A stretch of DNA of 46,191 bases from Methanobacterium sp. Maddingley MBC34 (GCA_000309865.1 AMGN01000040.1:1-46191); one strand, 5' to 3'. Counted from the stretch's first letter, positions 33,001 through 46,191 are shown. Numbers and translations are program-made. Notes: a model not told the origin generated them from the letters alone.

Positions 33001-33791
33001 AAATTTTAACCATAATTGGAAGCCCACAGAAGAAAGGTAACAGTTCCCATGCCGCGAAAAACCTGGAAGAAGAGATGAAAAAGAGGGGAAATTATGAATT
33101 TGAATACCTTTTCCTTAAGGACGTCAATCTAGAGGCGTGTAAGGGATGTTTCAACTGCGTGACCCGAGGAATTAAGTTCTGTCCCATAAAGGATGATCGG
33201 CAAATGATCGAAGATAAAATGGAAGAGGCTGATGGTCTGGTTATGGTCTCCCCGGTTTACGTTATGACAGTATCCGCTCTCCTGAAGAATTTCATTGACC
33301 GGGTGGCCTACCTCTGCCACCGTCCAGTATATCACCGGAAGAAAGCTTTAATTATGTGCACCACTGGAGGCATAGGCATTAAAGAAACCCTTAATTACAT
33401 GGAAACAGTAGTTGAAGGATGGGGATACAAAGTTAACGGCAGATGTGGTCTTGTAACAGCACCATGGCCTGCTACTGACGGTTTAAAGAAGAAAAATACC
33501 AAGATCCTTGAAAAATCAGCCCAAAAATTTGATTCATCATTGAAATCTATTGAAAATGAAAAAATTGGGAAAATTAAAGTGAGTATTAAGGATTACATGA
33601 CTTTCAGGATATTCCAAACAATTTCCAGGAATGTGAAGGATTACATGCCTGCTGATTCCCAGTTCTATGAAAACAAGGAGTACTACCAGCCCGCCAGGAT
33701 AAGTATCCTCACCAAGATAATAACCGGGATAATGTTGAAAGCAGTGTTTTTCATGATAAGGGACATGGGTCCTGGTGATGAGAATAAATAG
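32997..33791 (+). CDS. Iron-sulfur flavoprotein/NADPH-dependent FMN reductase-like protein
   Basis: A 264-residue protein with a flavodoxin-like fold: the phosphate loop G-S-P-Q-K-K-G-N-S (8-16), then C-K-G-C-F-N-C with a later F-C-P that could hold an Fe-S cluster, S-P-V-Y-V-M-T-V-S-A-L-L-K-N-F-I-D-R (flavin edge), and T-T-G-G. A C-terminal extension (about 195-264) is basic and ends in a hydrophobic stretch I-I-T-G-I-M-L-K-A-V-F-F-M-I, perhaps membrane-touching. It is third in the tetR operon and is translationally coupled to the Fe-S protein. The substrate is unknown. Confidence 0.88.
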   Translation: MKILTIIGSPQKKGNSSHAAKNLEEEMKKRGNYEFEYLFLKDVNLEACKGCFNCVTRGIKFCPIKDDRQMIEDKMEEADGLVMVSPVYVMTVSALLKNFIDRVAYLCHRPVYHRKKALIMCTTGGIGIKETLNYMETVVEGWGYKVNGRCGLVTAPWPATDGLKKKNTKILEKSAQKFDSSLKSIENEKIGKIKVSIKDYMTFRIFQTISRNVKDYMPADSQFYENKEYYQPARISILTKIITGIMLKAVFFMIRDMGPGDENK

Positions 33792-33920
33792 GACATCTAA
33801 AATGATTTTCACACAATATAATAAAAAAACATGCTTTAATAGTAAATTCCTTAATTAAAAATCCTTTAACGTGAATATAATTTAACCAAAATAGAATGTA
33901 TTTCAAGAATTTGATCGCAT

Positions 33921-35168
33921 ATGAGCAGAAAAAATGATTCTCCCCAGAAGGTTCTTCTGGTGGGATACAACGGTGCCAACAACACTGGATCCGAAGCCCG
34001 ACTCCTCTCCATTATTAAGGATGTGAAGGGCTTACTGGGGCCCAACGTGGAGATCACAGTCCCCACCTTGAATGAAGAGAACCTGCGCCGATACCTTGCT
34101 GAAGATGAACACTTGCACATCGCTCCCATTCCATCTATCTTCTTCTTTGCCATGGACAAACTGGTGAAACAACACGACCTGGTGTTACTGGTAGAGGGAA
34201 GCTGTTACATGGACACCTGGACTTCAGCATTACTATGGGCATTTCTGTGGGCCACTAAAAGCGCTCATAGACATAAAAAGCCTTGTGTGGCTTATGCAGT
34301 TGATGCAGGAGAATTATCCCCTATGAATCGCTGGCTGGTTAAAAGGGAAGCCAGTAAAACAGATCTCATTATCACCAGAACCAAACACGCCATGAAAAGA
34401 CTCCAAAAGATTGGTGTAACCGCACCCATAACCTCCACAGCTGATTGTGCATACACCTTCCAGGAAGACCCAAATGATCATCATCTACTGGAAGCTATAT
34501 TCCAGGGGTCTGCTGAGGGTGTTGTTGGTCTGGCTGTGGTGGATTTTTCACTCTGGCCGGTGGTTATCCAGCCATGGGGTAGGAGAAAAAACCTTTATAA
34601 ATGGCCTTATTATTTCTCCCGTTCCCCTGAAAGGATGAAAATGAGGGAAAGACTCATTGAAGGATGGGCTAGGACCGCGGATGATATAATTGAAAAGCAC
34701 GGTAAGAATGTTACCCTCATCTGTATGGAAGAACTGGATCAACCCCTGGCTGAGGATATTCAGGGAAAAATGAAAAACAAGGATAAATGCAGGGTAATCT
34801 CCTCTGGAAAATACAATGCCTCCCAAATGACATCCATACTCTCTGATCTGGATTTACTGGTCACTTCTCGTTACCATTCGGCGGTTTTATCTCTCCGTGC
34901 CGGTGTTTCCCAGATAGCAGTGGGACACGACCCCCGGCTAACATCACTCTACCAGGATCTCAACCTTTACCAGGACTACTTTATATGCCACAATGCCCCC
35001 CATCTATGGGAAGATCTCACCAGCAAGATAGATTTGCTTTTAGCAACTAGTGATTTACAGAAAGATATGCTGGAAAAAGGACTAACGGAACAGGTGACTC
35101 TATCCCAAAAGAATCGGATCTTGCTGGGAGAGTTCCTTCAAGAAAAAAATATTTCATCACTTAAATGA
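33921..35168 (+). CDS. Polysaccharide pyruvyl transferase family protein
   Basis: A 415-residue GT-B-like protein. The N-terminal G-Y-N-G-A-N-N-T-G-S-E-A (about 16-27), the middle L-L-V-E-G-S-C-Y-M-D-T, and the C-terminal D-L-L-V-T-S-R-Y-H-S-A-V-L-S-L-R-A-G-V-S-Q-I-A-V-G (S-R-Y-H-S box) match the pyruvyl transferase (CsaB-like) family that adds a pyruvate ketal to sugars or acts on related lipids. It lies 129 bases after the tetR operon and 105 bases before the reductase-ligase fusion gene on the same strand. Acceptor not known. Confidence 0.88.
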   Translation: MSRKNDSPQKVLLVGYNGANNTGSEARLLSIIKDVKGLLGPNVEITVPTLNEENLRRYLAEDEHLHIAPIPSIFFFAMDKLVKQHDLVLLVEGSCYMDTWTSALLWAFLWATKSAHRHKKPCVAYAVDAGELSPMNRWLVKREASKTDLIITRTKHAMKRLQKIGVTAPITSTADCAYTFQEDPNDHHLLEAIFQGSAEGVVGLAVVDFSLWPVVIQPWGRRKNLYKWPYYFSRSPERMKMRERLIEGWARTADDIIEKHGKNVTLICMEELDQPLAEDIQGKMKNKDKCRVISSGKYNASQMTSILSDLDLLVTSRYHSAVLSLRAGVSQIAVGHDPRLTSLYQDLNLYQDYFICHNAPHLWEDLTSKIDLLLATSDLQKDMLEKGLTEQVTLSQKNRILLGEFLQEKNISSLK

Positions 35169-35203
35169 AGGTACCCCTTAAATGACTCCTAAATGAAGGT
35201 ACC
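35162..35203. repeat. Two exact copies of a 14-bp element
   Basis: The element taaatgaaggtacc occurs at 35162-35175 and 35190-35203. The first copy spans the stop codon of the pyruvyl transferase gene. A related atgaatgtacc follows at 35231. It looks like a recent short tandem duplication (28-bp period). Confidence 0.7.
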
Positions 35204-35273
35204 AATGATCTCTAAATAAAAGGAAACAAATGAATGTACCTAAAATAGGTTAGACATTAATATGGTGAAAACA

Positions 35274-38120
<2,847 letters not shown>

Positions 38121-38121
38121 A

Positions 38122-38748
38122 ATGGGACTTAAACTCCGAATATTATCATTATGGACTCCAAAATGGTTTCAAAGAAGAGGTTTGAATGAACTGGCCCATC
38201 AAACTACCCATGGACTGAAAAAACTTTTAGATGATCAGTTGGATAATGATTCAGAATCAGGTCCCCCTTTTCCCAAAGTAGATATGGTTTTAAAGGGAAG
38301 TCTGGATGAAAGAAGAAAAATTATGGCAATTACCCACAATAAACTGGTAGAAACCTTGATAAAAACTATGGGACGTGACGAAGCTATTGAAAAAGGTCGT
38401 GAGGCCATGTTCATGGAGGGTTTATCCTTAGGAGGTAAATTCAAGGGAATTCTAGGAGTGGAAGAAAGTCTGGAGGATCTTTTCACAGCCGCAGGGATTT
38501 TATATAAGGTGCTGGGAATAGAATTTAGCATTAAAGCAGTTGAAAATAGCAAAGAGGATAAAATAACCATGGTTGTCAGTCACTGCAACCTGGCAGAATA
38601 TTACACCCCAGACACCTGTCGCATTCTGAGTGCGGCTGATGAGGGTGTGGTGCAGGGCTTAAACCCACGTATACAAATCAAATTTACCGAAAGAATAACT
38701 GAAGGATGTTCTGAGTGTTTAGCACCCATTAAAGTAGATGTAGTATAA
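38122..38748 (+). CDS. ATC-hydrolase-like protein
   Basis: A 208-residue protein whose C-terminal half (H-C-N-L-A-E-Y-Y...C-R-I-L...E-G-V-V-Q-G-L-N-P-R-I...E-G-C-S-E-C) resembles the L-2-amino-thiazoline-4-carboxylate hydrolase family (PF14196-like) and related vinyl-reductase-type small domains. In this fold the Cys residues hold metal or form the active site. The ATG at 38122 lies one base after the fusion gene stop and uses GGAGG near 38111, so it is tightly coupled to it. This coupling suggests it acts in the same pathway rather than in cysteine formation. Family call moderate. Confidence 0.72.
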   Translation: MGLKLRILSLWTPKWFQRRGLNELAHQTTHGLKKLLDDQLDNDSESGPPFPKVDMVLKGSLDERRKIMAITHNKLVETLIKTMGRDEAIEKGREAMFMEGLSLGGKFKGILGVEESLEDLFTAAGILYKVLGIEFSIKAVENSKEDKITMVVSHCNLAEYYTPDTCRILSAADEGVVQGLNPRIQIKFTERITEGCSECLAPIKVDVV

Positions 38749-38840
38749 ATTTTGTGGATGCGGGTGGAATAATAGATGTTAATAAAATACCAGATGTTTA
38801 ATTTAACAGATTCTTGTGGAATTAATTTAGGGGGAAGATT

Positions 38841-40127
38841 ATGAGAGCCATTATAGTAGGTAGTGGTGCTGGAGGGGCAACTGCAGCCCGTGAATTGCAA
38901 TCAAGAGGTTTTGAAGTGTTGATACTGGAGGCAGGCCCTCCTTTTAAGCCTTTCACACGACACATATCCTGGGCTGAACCCCTGCGCCGTTTTGGACTCC
39001 TGGGAGGAGAAGGTACCTTTAAACATTTATTCCCACCCCTGGACATACAGCGCTCATCCCCGGAACTCATCCTGGTTAGGGGCCTTGCAACAGGCGGTTC
39101 AACTGTTCTAGCCTGTGGAAACTTGGTAAGAGCAGATCGAGGATTGAAAGAGATTGGTCTGGATTTAACTCCAGAATACGATGAGCTGGAGGGTGAATTA
39201 AAACCCACCACCATTCCCCAAAAGAACTGGAGGCCAGTAACTAAGGAAATGTTCCGCTCTGCAAAAGATCTGGGTTTAAACCCCCAACCCACACATAAAG
39301 TGATTGACTCCTCCAAATGTAACAACTGTGGCCTCTGTGAATTAGGATGTGTTCGTGGAGCGCGCTGGGATTCCAGAAAATTCCTCACCGAAGCAGTAAA
39401 CAAAGGTGCAACTCTCCAGAGCAGATCTCCAGTAGAAAAGGTTATCACCGAAAATGGGAGAGTAACTGGAGTTATAACCCGCGACAGTAATAAATACAAT
39501 GCTGATGTAGTGGTTCTTGCCGCAGGAGGTGTTGGAAGCGCCCAGATACTCAAGAACTCCGGTTTAAAAGCCGAAGACCACCTCTGGGTGGACATCGTTT
39601 TAACCCTGGGAGGGGTTCTCCCTGATGCCCGTCAGCTGGAAGAGCCACCCATGGCCTGGTACACCCAGCATGAGGATTACATCTTATCCCCTTATCCAGA
39701 TATCCTCTCCCACTACTTCCACAAACCCTGGAGAAAAGTCCCTATTCAGGATAGGGTTGGGTTGATGGTTAAACTGGCAGATACTGAAGAAGGTGCAGTT
39801 TATTCCAATGGGAAAGTTAACAAATCCTTAACTAGCCACGATGAAGAGAGGTTGGATCTGGCCATCAGGCAGGCACAGGAAGTGATGGAAGGTGCAGGAG
39901 TTTCTGGCCCATTCATCAGAGGTGTTCCCAACGGGGGTCACCTTGGTGGAACAGTACCACTTAAGAAAGATGATGTGCAAAATATGAGACCATCATGGCT
40001 CCCCGAAGGTTTGTGGGTGGCTGATCTTTCACTGTCTCCCCGTTCTCAGGGACTTCCCACCATATTGCTCACTGCTGCGCTGGCTTTGAGGGTGGCACGG
40101 AAAATAGCATTGGAAAATAAGTTGTGA
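38841..40127 (+). CDS. GMC-type FAD oxidoreductase with four-cysteine insert
   Basis: A 428-residue flavoprotein. The FAD motif G-S-G-A-G-G-A-T-A-A-R-E-L is at 8-20, and G-L-A-T-G-G-S-T-V-L at about 85-94. The C-terminal GMC part shows G-V-P-N-G-G-H-L-G-G-T and W-V-A-D-L-S-L-S-P-R. Between the FAD-binding halves lies C160-x2-C163-x2-C166-x3-C170, a 4Fe-4S type motif, absent from classic glucose-methanol-choline oxidases. This fits an anaerobic dehydrogenase passing electrons to an Fe-S carrier. The usual H-x-H/N active pair is partly kept as H in G-G-H. It lies 92 bases after the ATC-hydrolase-like gene on the same strand. Substrate perhaps an alcohol or lipid; not proven. Confidence 0.88.
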   Translation: MRAIIVGSGAGGATAARELQSRGFEVLILEAGPPFKPFTRHISWAEPLRRFGLLGGEGTFKHLFPPLDIQRSSPELILVRGLATGGSTVLACGNLVRADRGLKEIGLDLTPEYDELEGELKPTTIPQKNWRPVTKEMFRSAKDLGLNPQPTHKVIDSSKCNNCGLCELGCVRGARWDSRKFLTEAVNKGATLQSRSPVEKVITENGRVTGVITRDSNKYNADVVVLAAGGVGSAQILKNSGLKAEDHLWVDIVLTLGGVLPDARQLEEPPMAWYTQHEDYILSPYPDILSHYFHKPWRKVPIQDRVGLMVKLADTEEGAVYSNGKVNKSLTSHDEERLDLAIRQAQEVMEGAGVSGPFIRGVPNGGHLGGTVPLKKDDVQNMRPSWLPEGLWVADLSLSPRSQGLPTILLTAALALRVARKIALENKL

Positions 40128-40230
40128 AGAAGATATATTGATTATAAAACTGTTTAGACCCATGTAAGCGGATTAACTATAGACTAACAAATAAATAGAA
40201 AAAAATATGGATCAAATGAAGTAATTATGA

Positions 40231-40267
40231 CTTAAAAAAGAAAAAAAGAATTTTTTTTAAGAAGAAT
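40231..40267. terminator. Weak A/T hairpin between convergent genes
   Basis: Arms CTTAAAAAA and TTTTTTTTAAG (40231-40261) between the GMC oxidoreductase and the PepSY-like gene. The T-run inside the right arm could end plus-strand transcripts and the A-run, read as T on the minus strand, the opposite ones. Confidence 0.5.
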
Positions 40268-40287
40268 TTTTAGGGATTGATGCGAAT

Positions 40288-40698
40288 TCAGGGGGAAACT
40301 CCACCAGCACCACCCATATTCTCACCCGTAAGGGCGTTTATGGTTATTTCTCCCACATTAGTTCCGTTGATTATCACTGGAACAATGTAAACCATTTCAC
40401 CATCTACTTCATCCCATTTTGGTATTCCTGCCGTGGCTCCAGGTTCTTTTATGAATTGCTCTGCTATCTCCTGGGCTTCTGCTGGAGATATGATATTTTT
40501 AATATTTTTAGTTTTATTGGATGAATTATTTGATGAATTAATAGTGTTATTCGTATCCATGGCAGCTAACTCTTCTTTTTTTAATTGGTTGGAATTATCA
40601 TTTGGAATTCCAGAAGCAACAAGTGCCAATGCCACCACAGTTACCACAGTTAACATTACACCCACCAACACCATTACCCGGCTTAATTTTTCATTCAT
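40288..40698 (-). CDS. Membrane-anchored PepSY-like protein
   Basis: A 136-residue protein with an N-terminal membrane helix (about 8-29), an Asn/Ser-rich linker with N-x-S/T sequons (about 50-65) and one small domain starting I-S-P-A-E-A-Q-E-I-A-E-Q-F-I, the PepSY opening. This is followed by V-Y-I-V-P-V-I-I-N-G-x-x-V-G-E-I-T-I-N-A-L-T-G-E-N, the typical end. The domain is outside the membrane. PepSY units often inhibit proteases or bind cell-surface factors. It stands alone; the ATG is followed upstream by a GGGAGGCTAG site. Function unknown. Confidence 0.82.
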   Translation of the reverse strand: MNEKLSRVMVLVGVMLTVVTVVALALVASGIPNDNSNQLKKEELAAMDTNNTINSSNNSSNKTKNIKNIISPAEAQEIAEQFIKEPGATAGIPKWDEVDGEMVYIVPVIINGTNVGEITINALTGENMGGAGGVSP

Positions 40699-41377
40699 GA
40701 TCTAGCCTCCCTTAATGGTGCCGTTCCATTAGCAGTTAGATTGTCTGATGCAACATACCTGCTGATGTGGGAAAATAGTGCTGAACTCCTAAAAGTTAAC
40801 ACTAAGAATATGATTTTCTCAATGATTATACCGCCTCCGTGTCCCCTAAAATCCTAATTTCTGATATTGGACGTTATTTGGACAACAATTGATCGACCCC
40901 CATACTATATAAATATTTTGATGGAATTTTCCCAAAAAAATCTATTCTAATGCTCTTTTTTCAATTTAAAGAATTTATTAAGGGTTTTGAAAAGTCATGT
41001 TTGAATAAGCATTATTGGTTTCTTTTTTAAACTAATCAGACATTATTATGACTTATTTATAAAAAATATAACTATTTAGGGCGATGATGCTATTGATCCC
41101 TTGCTTCAAATCAGCATGTGCAAGGACTTTGCTATGGAATACATTAAATAACATCTTATTCCCCTAAAAAGCAGTATTATGAACAATTTTATCTTATATT
41201 AACAGTAAAGAACCTATTATGGTTCAAATAAATTTTTTTACTAAAACTGAGAGTAATGAATAACAGACATTGGGTCCTTTATTAAAAAGTTTATTACCAA
41301 AAAATTTGATTAATTTATTATTAGAACCTGGATCATTACCCATCATCTTAAAACCAGATGAAACACAATTTTCATCT
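40699..41377. other. 679-bp gap between convergent-side PepSY gene and MBL gene
   Basis: Very AT-rich. It holds the promoters of the PepSY-like gene (minus) and the metallo-hydrolase (plus; possible TATA near 41229, caaataaattt). No conserved RNA or coding signal is seen. The MBL frame is open from a TTG at 41270, but that 36-codon part is Leu/Ile-rich, AT-rich and lacks a ribosome site. Confidence 0.5.
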
Positions 41378-42235
41378 ATGAAAATCACAGAACACATTCA
41401 TGCCCTTAAAATTCCATTCCAGGTTAAGACAGACTCTGGAATTCTGGAACGTTTTGTTTACTCTTATCTGATATTTGGAGATGAAATCTGCCTGATAGAT
41501 AGTGGAGTTAGCTCTTCAGAAAAGGTGATCTTTGATTATCTTGAAAAATCAGGACACGCCCCTGAGGATCTCTCTTTATTGATTTTAACCCATTCTCACC
41601 CTGATCATATTGGTTCTGCTCAATCTATCCAGAGAATATCTGGTTGTGAAATAGCAGCTCATGAAGGTGAGAAATCATGGATTGAAGATGTTGATCTCCA
41701 GTTTAAAGAAAGGCCTGTTCCCAATTTCTTTTTCCTGGTAGAAGGATCTGTCCAGGTGGACCATGTTCTGGAGGATATGGATGTTGTTGAACTGGGTAGC
41801 GAAATTAATTTGAAAGTTATACATACCCCCGGTCATTCTAAAGGTTCCATTTCCATACATATCCCCTCTGAAAGAGTTTTAATCACCGGGGATGCAGTGC
41901 CGATACAGGGAGATTTACCTATCTATGATGACTTTAATGGCTCCATCCACTCCATTGAGATGTTGATGGGTGTTGAGGATGTGGAATTACTGTTAGCCTC
42001 ATGGGATGAACCTCAAAAAGATGAAAATGTTCATCAGAGAATGGTTGAAGCTTTAGATTATCTCCAAAATATCCAGGAAATTGTTGAAAAAATTGCCCCT
42101 GCAAATTCATCCTCTGAACCAATGGAGTTCTGCAGGATAGTTTTAAAAGAGTTAGGATTACCCGAACATGCTGCCAACCCAATAGTTTCCCGATCTTTCC
42201 AGGCCAATCTAAAAGAATTGGAAGGAAAAGAGTGA
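41378..42235 (+). CDS. Metallo-beta-lactamase-fold hydrolase
   Basis: A 285-residue MBL protein. The zinc motif T-H-S-H-P-D-H-I-G-S-A lies near residue 71, the later zinc His in H-T-P-G-H-S-K-G-S near 150, and the bridging Asp in I-T-G-D-A-V-P near 169. The C-terminal third is helical and lacks a known partner domain such as flavodoxin or rhodanese, so it is a simple glyoxalase II/quorum-type hydrolase. The Met at 41378 begins M-K-I-T-E-H-I-H-A-L-K-I-P-F, the usual family start. A TTG at 41270 would add 36 residues. It occupies the place between the accessory block and the ehb operon end. Substrate unknown. Confidence 0.88.
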   Translation: MKITEHIHALKIPFQVKTDSGILERFVYSYLIFGDEICLIDSGVSSSEKVIFDYLEKSGHAPEDLSLLILTHSHPDHIGSAQSIQRISGCEIAAHEGEKSWIEDVDLQFKERPVPNFFFLVEGSVQVDHVLEDMDVVELGSEINLKVIHTPGHSKGSISIHIPSERVLITGDAVPIQGDLPIYDDFNGSIHSIEMLMGVEDVELLLASWDEPQKDENVHQRMVEALDYLQNIQEIVEKIAPANSSSEPMEFCRIVLKELGLPEHAANPIVSRSFQANLKELEGKE

Positions 42236-42380
42236 AAGAAGTGAAATAGTTTTTAAATCAATATAAGTTAACAAGTGAGTTAAAATCCAATTTGAACCCA
42301 AATTAAATAGCGAAATAAACTTTAATATCTAATTAAAATAAAAGAAGGATTTAAAATGAAATAAAATAAAAAAAGAGTTT

Positions 42381-42407
42381 AAAAAAAAGGCAGTGCATTT
42401 ATGTTAA

Positions 42408-42420
<13 letters not shown>
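42381..42420 (-). terminator. Terminator of the ehb operon
   Basis: On the minus strand, AAAGGCAG (42413-42420) pairs with CTGCCTTT (42386-42393), and a T-run (42381-42388) follows. The loop includes the ehbP stop codon region, so it lies directly at the end of ehbP. Confidence 0.75.
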
Positions 42421-42683
<263 letters not shown>

Positions 42684-42765
42684 TTCAGTTCACCATAATT
42701 TTTATTTATAATTCATTTCCAGTGCCTTTTGAAGGATTGAATCCTTTTAAAAAAGGGTAAAGATT

Positions 42766-43755
42766 TTAAAGTAAAGCCGCAACTATAGCCAGTACTCCTA
42801 TGATTGAAACCCCAGCAACAGTTGGATAGAACTGTTTGTAAGTGAATATTGGCGAAAATGCACTAAGGACTGCCATGAGCATTGGGAATAAGAGGGCCAC
42901 AATCAGGGTAATAATGAATGAGGGGTTCAGGATGTTAGGTGCTATTCCAAGGAACAGAGTGGCAAATAAGGTTGCCAGGGTGAACATCAGGAATCCACGG
43001 GTTATGTAAACATAAGCCCTGTATTTTGCAGCATATTCCAGGTAGGGTCCTTCAACAACATCTGGTTTTCCCTTTAATATGGCAAATGGGTATTCGTTTA
43101 AGAGGATCATGTATCCTATGAAGAATACAATTGCCCCCATTACTCCGGCCACAGTGAAGAGTATGGGTCCGTGCACCTGCTGGTAAGCTATGATGTCCTG
43201 CAGGTAAATGCTACCAGTCATGGCCACTGCCACGAAAATTGCGATGTACAGTGGGAATGATCCGAATGCTATTAACCGGAAGGCCCGGAGACTGCTGAGT
43301 TCTTCAAAAAATGATTGGGGTGTTTCTGGATGTGCTGCTCCTTTAGCTTTATCAGGGAAAGGCATGCGTACTGAGAGTACGGATCTGGAGAGGCTTCCCA
43401 TGAACATGTACATTATTTCTTCCACCTTCAGGAATCCCACCAGGGCAATTACACTGGCCAGTGCTCCTACAAAGTACATCTGCGGGATGAGGAATAACAA
43501 CAGGATTACTACAATTATCAAACTTATGAGGGGTAATGCATTGTACAAACGGGGCATTGGGGATTCAGGAGTTATGGTCTGTTTGAAGAAAAACTTTAAA
43601 GGAGCCATGATCCCGGGGCTGGTAATGGGTGGTCCTACCCTCTGCTGTATCCGGGCATGAATGAACTTTCGTTCAATACCCGGTAAGAAGAGACTCACAA
43701 TGAAGGCCACCACCAGGGTGCCTATAACTGCTATTAGGGAATATATAAGGTCCAT
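42766..43755 (-). CDS. ehbO: Energy-converting hydrogenase B subunit O (NuoH-like membrane subunit)
   Basis: A 329-residue membrane protein with about eight helices. The NuoH/HyfC-family signature is seen in G-I-E-R-K-F-I-H-A-R-I-Q-Q-R-V-G-P (about 26-42), then the K-F-F-F-K-Q region and a charged loop with P-F-A-I-L-K-G-K-P-D-V-V-E-G-P-Y-L-E-Y-A matching the quinone/ion-interface loop of complex I. It links the hydrogenase module to the ion-translocating membrane arm. The gap to ehbN is 13 bases. Confidence 0.95.
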   Translation of the reverse strand: MDLIYSLIAVIGTLVVAFIVSLFLPGIERKFIHARIQQRVGPPITSPGIMAPLKFFFKQTITPESPMPRLYNALPLISLIIVVILLLFLIPQMYFVGALASVIALVGFLKVEEIMYMFMGSLSRSVLSVRMPFPDKAKGAAHPETPQSFFEELSSLRAFRLIAFGSFPLYIAIFVAVAMTGSIYLQDIIAYQQVHGPILFTVAGVMGAIVFFIGYMILLNEYPFAILKGKPDVVEGPYLEYAAKYRAYVYITRGFLMFTLATLFATLFLGIAPNILNPSFIITLIVALLFPMLMAVLSAFSPIFTYKQFYPTVAGVSIIGVLAIVAALL

Positions 43756-43768
43756 GGTCTATTTCTCC

Positions 43769-44918
<1,150 letters not shown>

Positions 44919-45027
44919 TAAATAATATTCTCGTTTTTTTTTAGTTGATGAGTTTAAGTTTTGATAACTTTAAGATTTTGTTCCTACTTTGTTACTGTCA
45001 ATTTTTTAAACTCTTAATTTCATCCCA

Positions 45028-45494
<467 letters not shown>

Positions 45495-45589
45495 TATGGG
45501 TTTATGGTCAATTTAAATCTTTTATTTATGATAATCCTTTATTTTATGATACTATCCCTTGCTTTATAGCATTTTACAGGCTTTTATTT

Positions 45590-46075
45590 CTATTCCCTTC
45601 TCTTTCTTATGATGGTATTATCCGCCAGATACTGAGATATAAATGCTATTTTATCATCAGATATCTTCACTGGCTTTTCAAGTAATTGGGATATGTCCGA
45701 TTCAACTTCCCCCACATCGTTGGGATGTATGGTTCCTGCTTCTCCAAATAACGCGTATAATGGGCAGAAATCGTGACAGTAGTAACAGTGCACGCATTTT
45801 TCACTGTGCAGGACTGGTAATTGTGTTTTGGTCAATCCCTCCATGAGTTCCACTGGTTCATCCAGATCCACCATTTCTATAGCCTCAGTAGGGCAGGCGT
45901 TACTGCAGCCACCACATCCAATACAGGATACTTCAGCCACCTTGTCGGTGGGCGTTACCCTACCTTCCAGAATCATGTTTCGTACGTCCATGTCCGTGAC
46001 CCGGTCACTGGCGAATATGATCCTTTTAAGGTTGGTGTAGGCTCCTTCCAGGAATATAAGGACTAGATTAGTCAT
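45590..46075 (-). CDS. ehbL: Energy-converting hydrogenase B subunit L (ferredoxin-like)
   Basis: A 161-residue protein with two 4Fe-4S motifs, C-I-G-C-G-G-C-S-N-A-C-P (about 51-62) and C-V-H-C-Y-Y-C-H-D-F-C-P (about 93-104), so two clusters. The N-terminal 40 residues resemble the start of other hydrogenase-linked ferredoxins. It links EhbM to the polyferredoxin EhbK or to external ferredoxin. Its ATG overlaps the ehbK stop (ATGA), which shows translational coupling. Confidence 0.94.
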   Translation of the reverse strand: MTNLVLIFLEGAYTNLKRIIFASDRVTDMDVRNMILEGRVTPTDKVAEVSCIGCGGCSNACPTEAIEMVDLDEPVELMEGLTKTQLPVLHSEKCVHCYYCHDFCPLYALFGEAGTIHPNDVGEVESDISQLLEKPVKISDDKIAFISQYLADNTIIRKRRE

Positions 46076-46191
46076 TGTTCCACCTCGAATTCCCTTTCAA
46101 ATAATATGGCTCTGGCTGGGCAGGCATTGCTGCAACCACCACAGTAGATGCACTTATCATCATCCACCACAATCTTACCATTTTCATCCTC
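46072..46191 (-). CDS. ehbK: Polyferredoxin subunit of energy-converting hydrogenase B, 3' end only
   Basis: The last 39 codons of a gene that runs off the right edge. The translated end contains V-V-D-D-D-K-C-I-Y-C-G-G-C-S-N-A-C-P-A-R-A, one full 4Fe-4S motif, then a short tail ending E-V-E-Q before TGA. The TGA overlaps the ehbL start. Position and motif fit the polyferredoxin EhbK of the ehb operon; how many clusters the missing part holds cannot be seen. Confidence 0.88.
   Translation of the reverse strand, partial: EDENGKIVVDDDKCIYCGGCSNACPARAILFEREFEVEQ

Noticed and set aside
38822..39595. 257-codon minus-strand ORF opposite the GMC oxidoreductase
   Set aside because: It is Ser/Pro/Arg-rich with no ribosome site and is fully antisense to a well-supported flavoenzyme.
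41270..41377. TTG-started N-terminal extension of the MBL protein
   Set aside because: No ribosome site, AT-rich composition, and the MBL fold begins at the Met at 41378.

Overview
The window comes from the chromosome of a mesophilic hydrogenotrophic methanogen of the order Methanobacteriales, most likely Methanobacterium. The evidence is an Ehb-type energy-converting [NiFe] hydrogenase operon, an archaeal Rnl3-type RNA ligase, a run of CBS-domain genes, queE/queD of archaeosine synthesis, archaeal-style TATA boxes, and moderate GC genes set in AT-rich spacers. No tRNA, rRNA, CRISPR array or transposase is visible.

Left part (1-13.2 kb) looks like an old core segment, mostly on the minus strand. 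It holds a lipoprotein, prephenate dehydratase with a small Thr-rich membrane protein, an ATP-dependent RNA ligase, five consecutive CBS-domain genes (about 18 CBS motifs), queE and queD, a DUF366 protein, a PPC/DUF296 protein, then on the plus strand a nucleotidyltransferase and homoserine dehydrogenase. From memory, a similar gene order (RNA ligase, CBS genes, hom, then ehb) exists in Methanothermobacter thermautotrophicus, where hom and the ehb operon lie close together.

Middle part (13.2-42.3 kb) separates hom from ehb and looks accessory. It holds small stress or redox genes (cupin, Fpg/Nei-like glycosylase, double carboxymuconolactone decarboxylase, FMN-binding protein, DUF2284 metal protein). 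Next is a potassium module: kdpABC with a KdpD-like sensor lacking its kinase, divergent from a TrkH-type transporter. A five-PAS hybrid histidine kinase is divergent from a tetR/ferredoxin/flavodoxin operon, with twin operators between them. Then comes a possible biosynthetic group: pyruvyl transferase family protein, thioester reductase-acyl ligase fusion, ATC-hydrolase-like protein and an Fe-S-cysteine GMC oxidoreductase. A PepSY-like membrane protein and a metallo-beta-lactamase-fold protein follow.

Right part (42.4-46.2 kb, minus strand) is the 3' end of the ehb operon (ehbK partial, L, M, N, O, P), ending in a clear terminator. Ehb couples ion flow to ferredoxin reduction for carbon assimilation.

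A recurring trait is short AT-rich tandem repeats (periods about 16-59 bp) in many spacers. The most interesting candidates for undescribed biology are the reductase-ligase gene group at 34-40 kb, the twin-operator control region at 31.3-31.4 kb, the kinase-less KdpD, and the repeat-bearing small ORF in front of kdpA.
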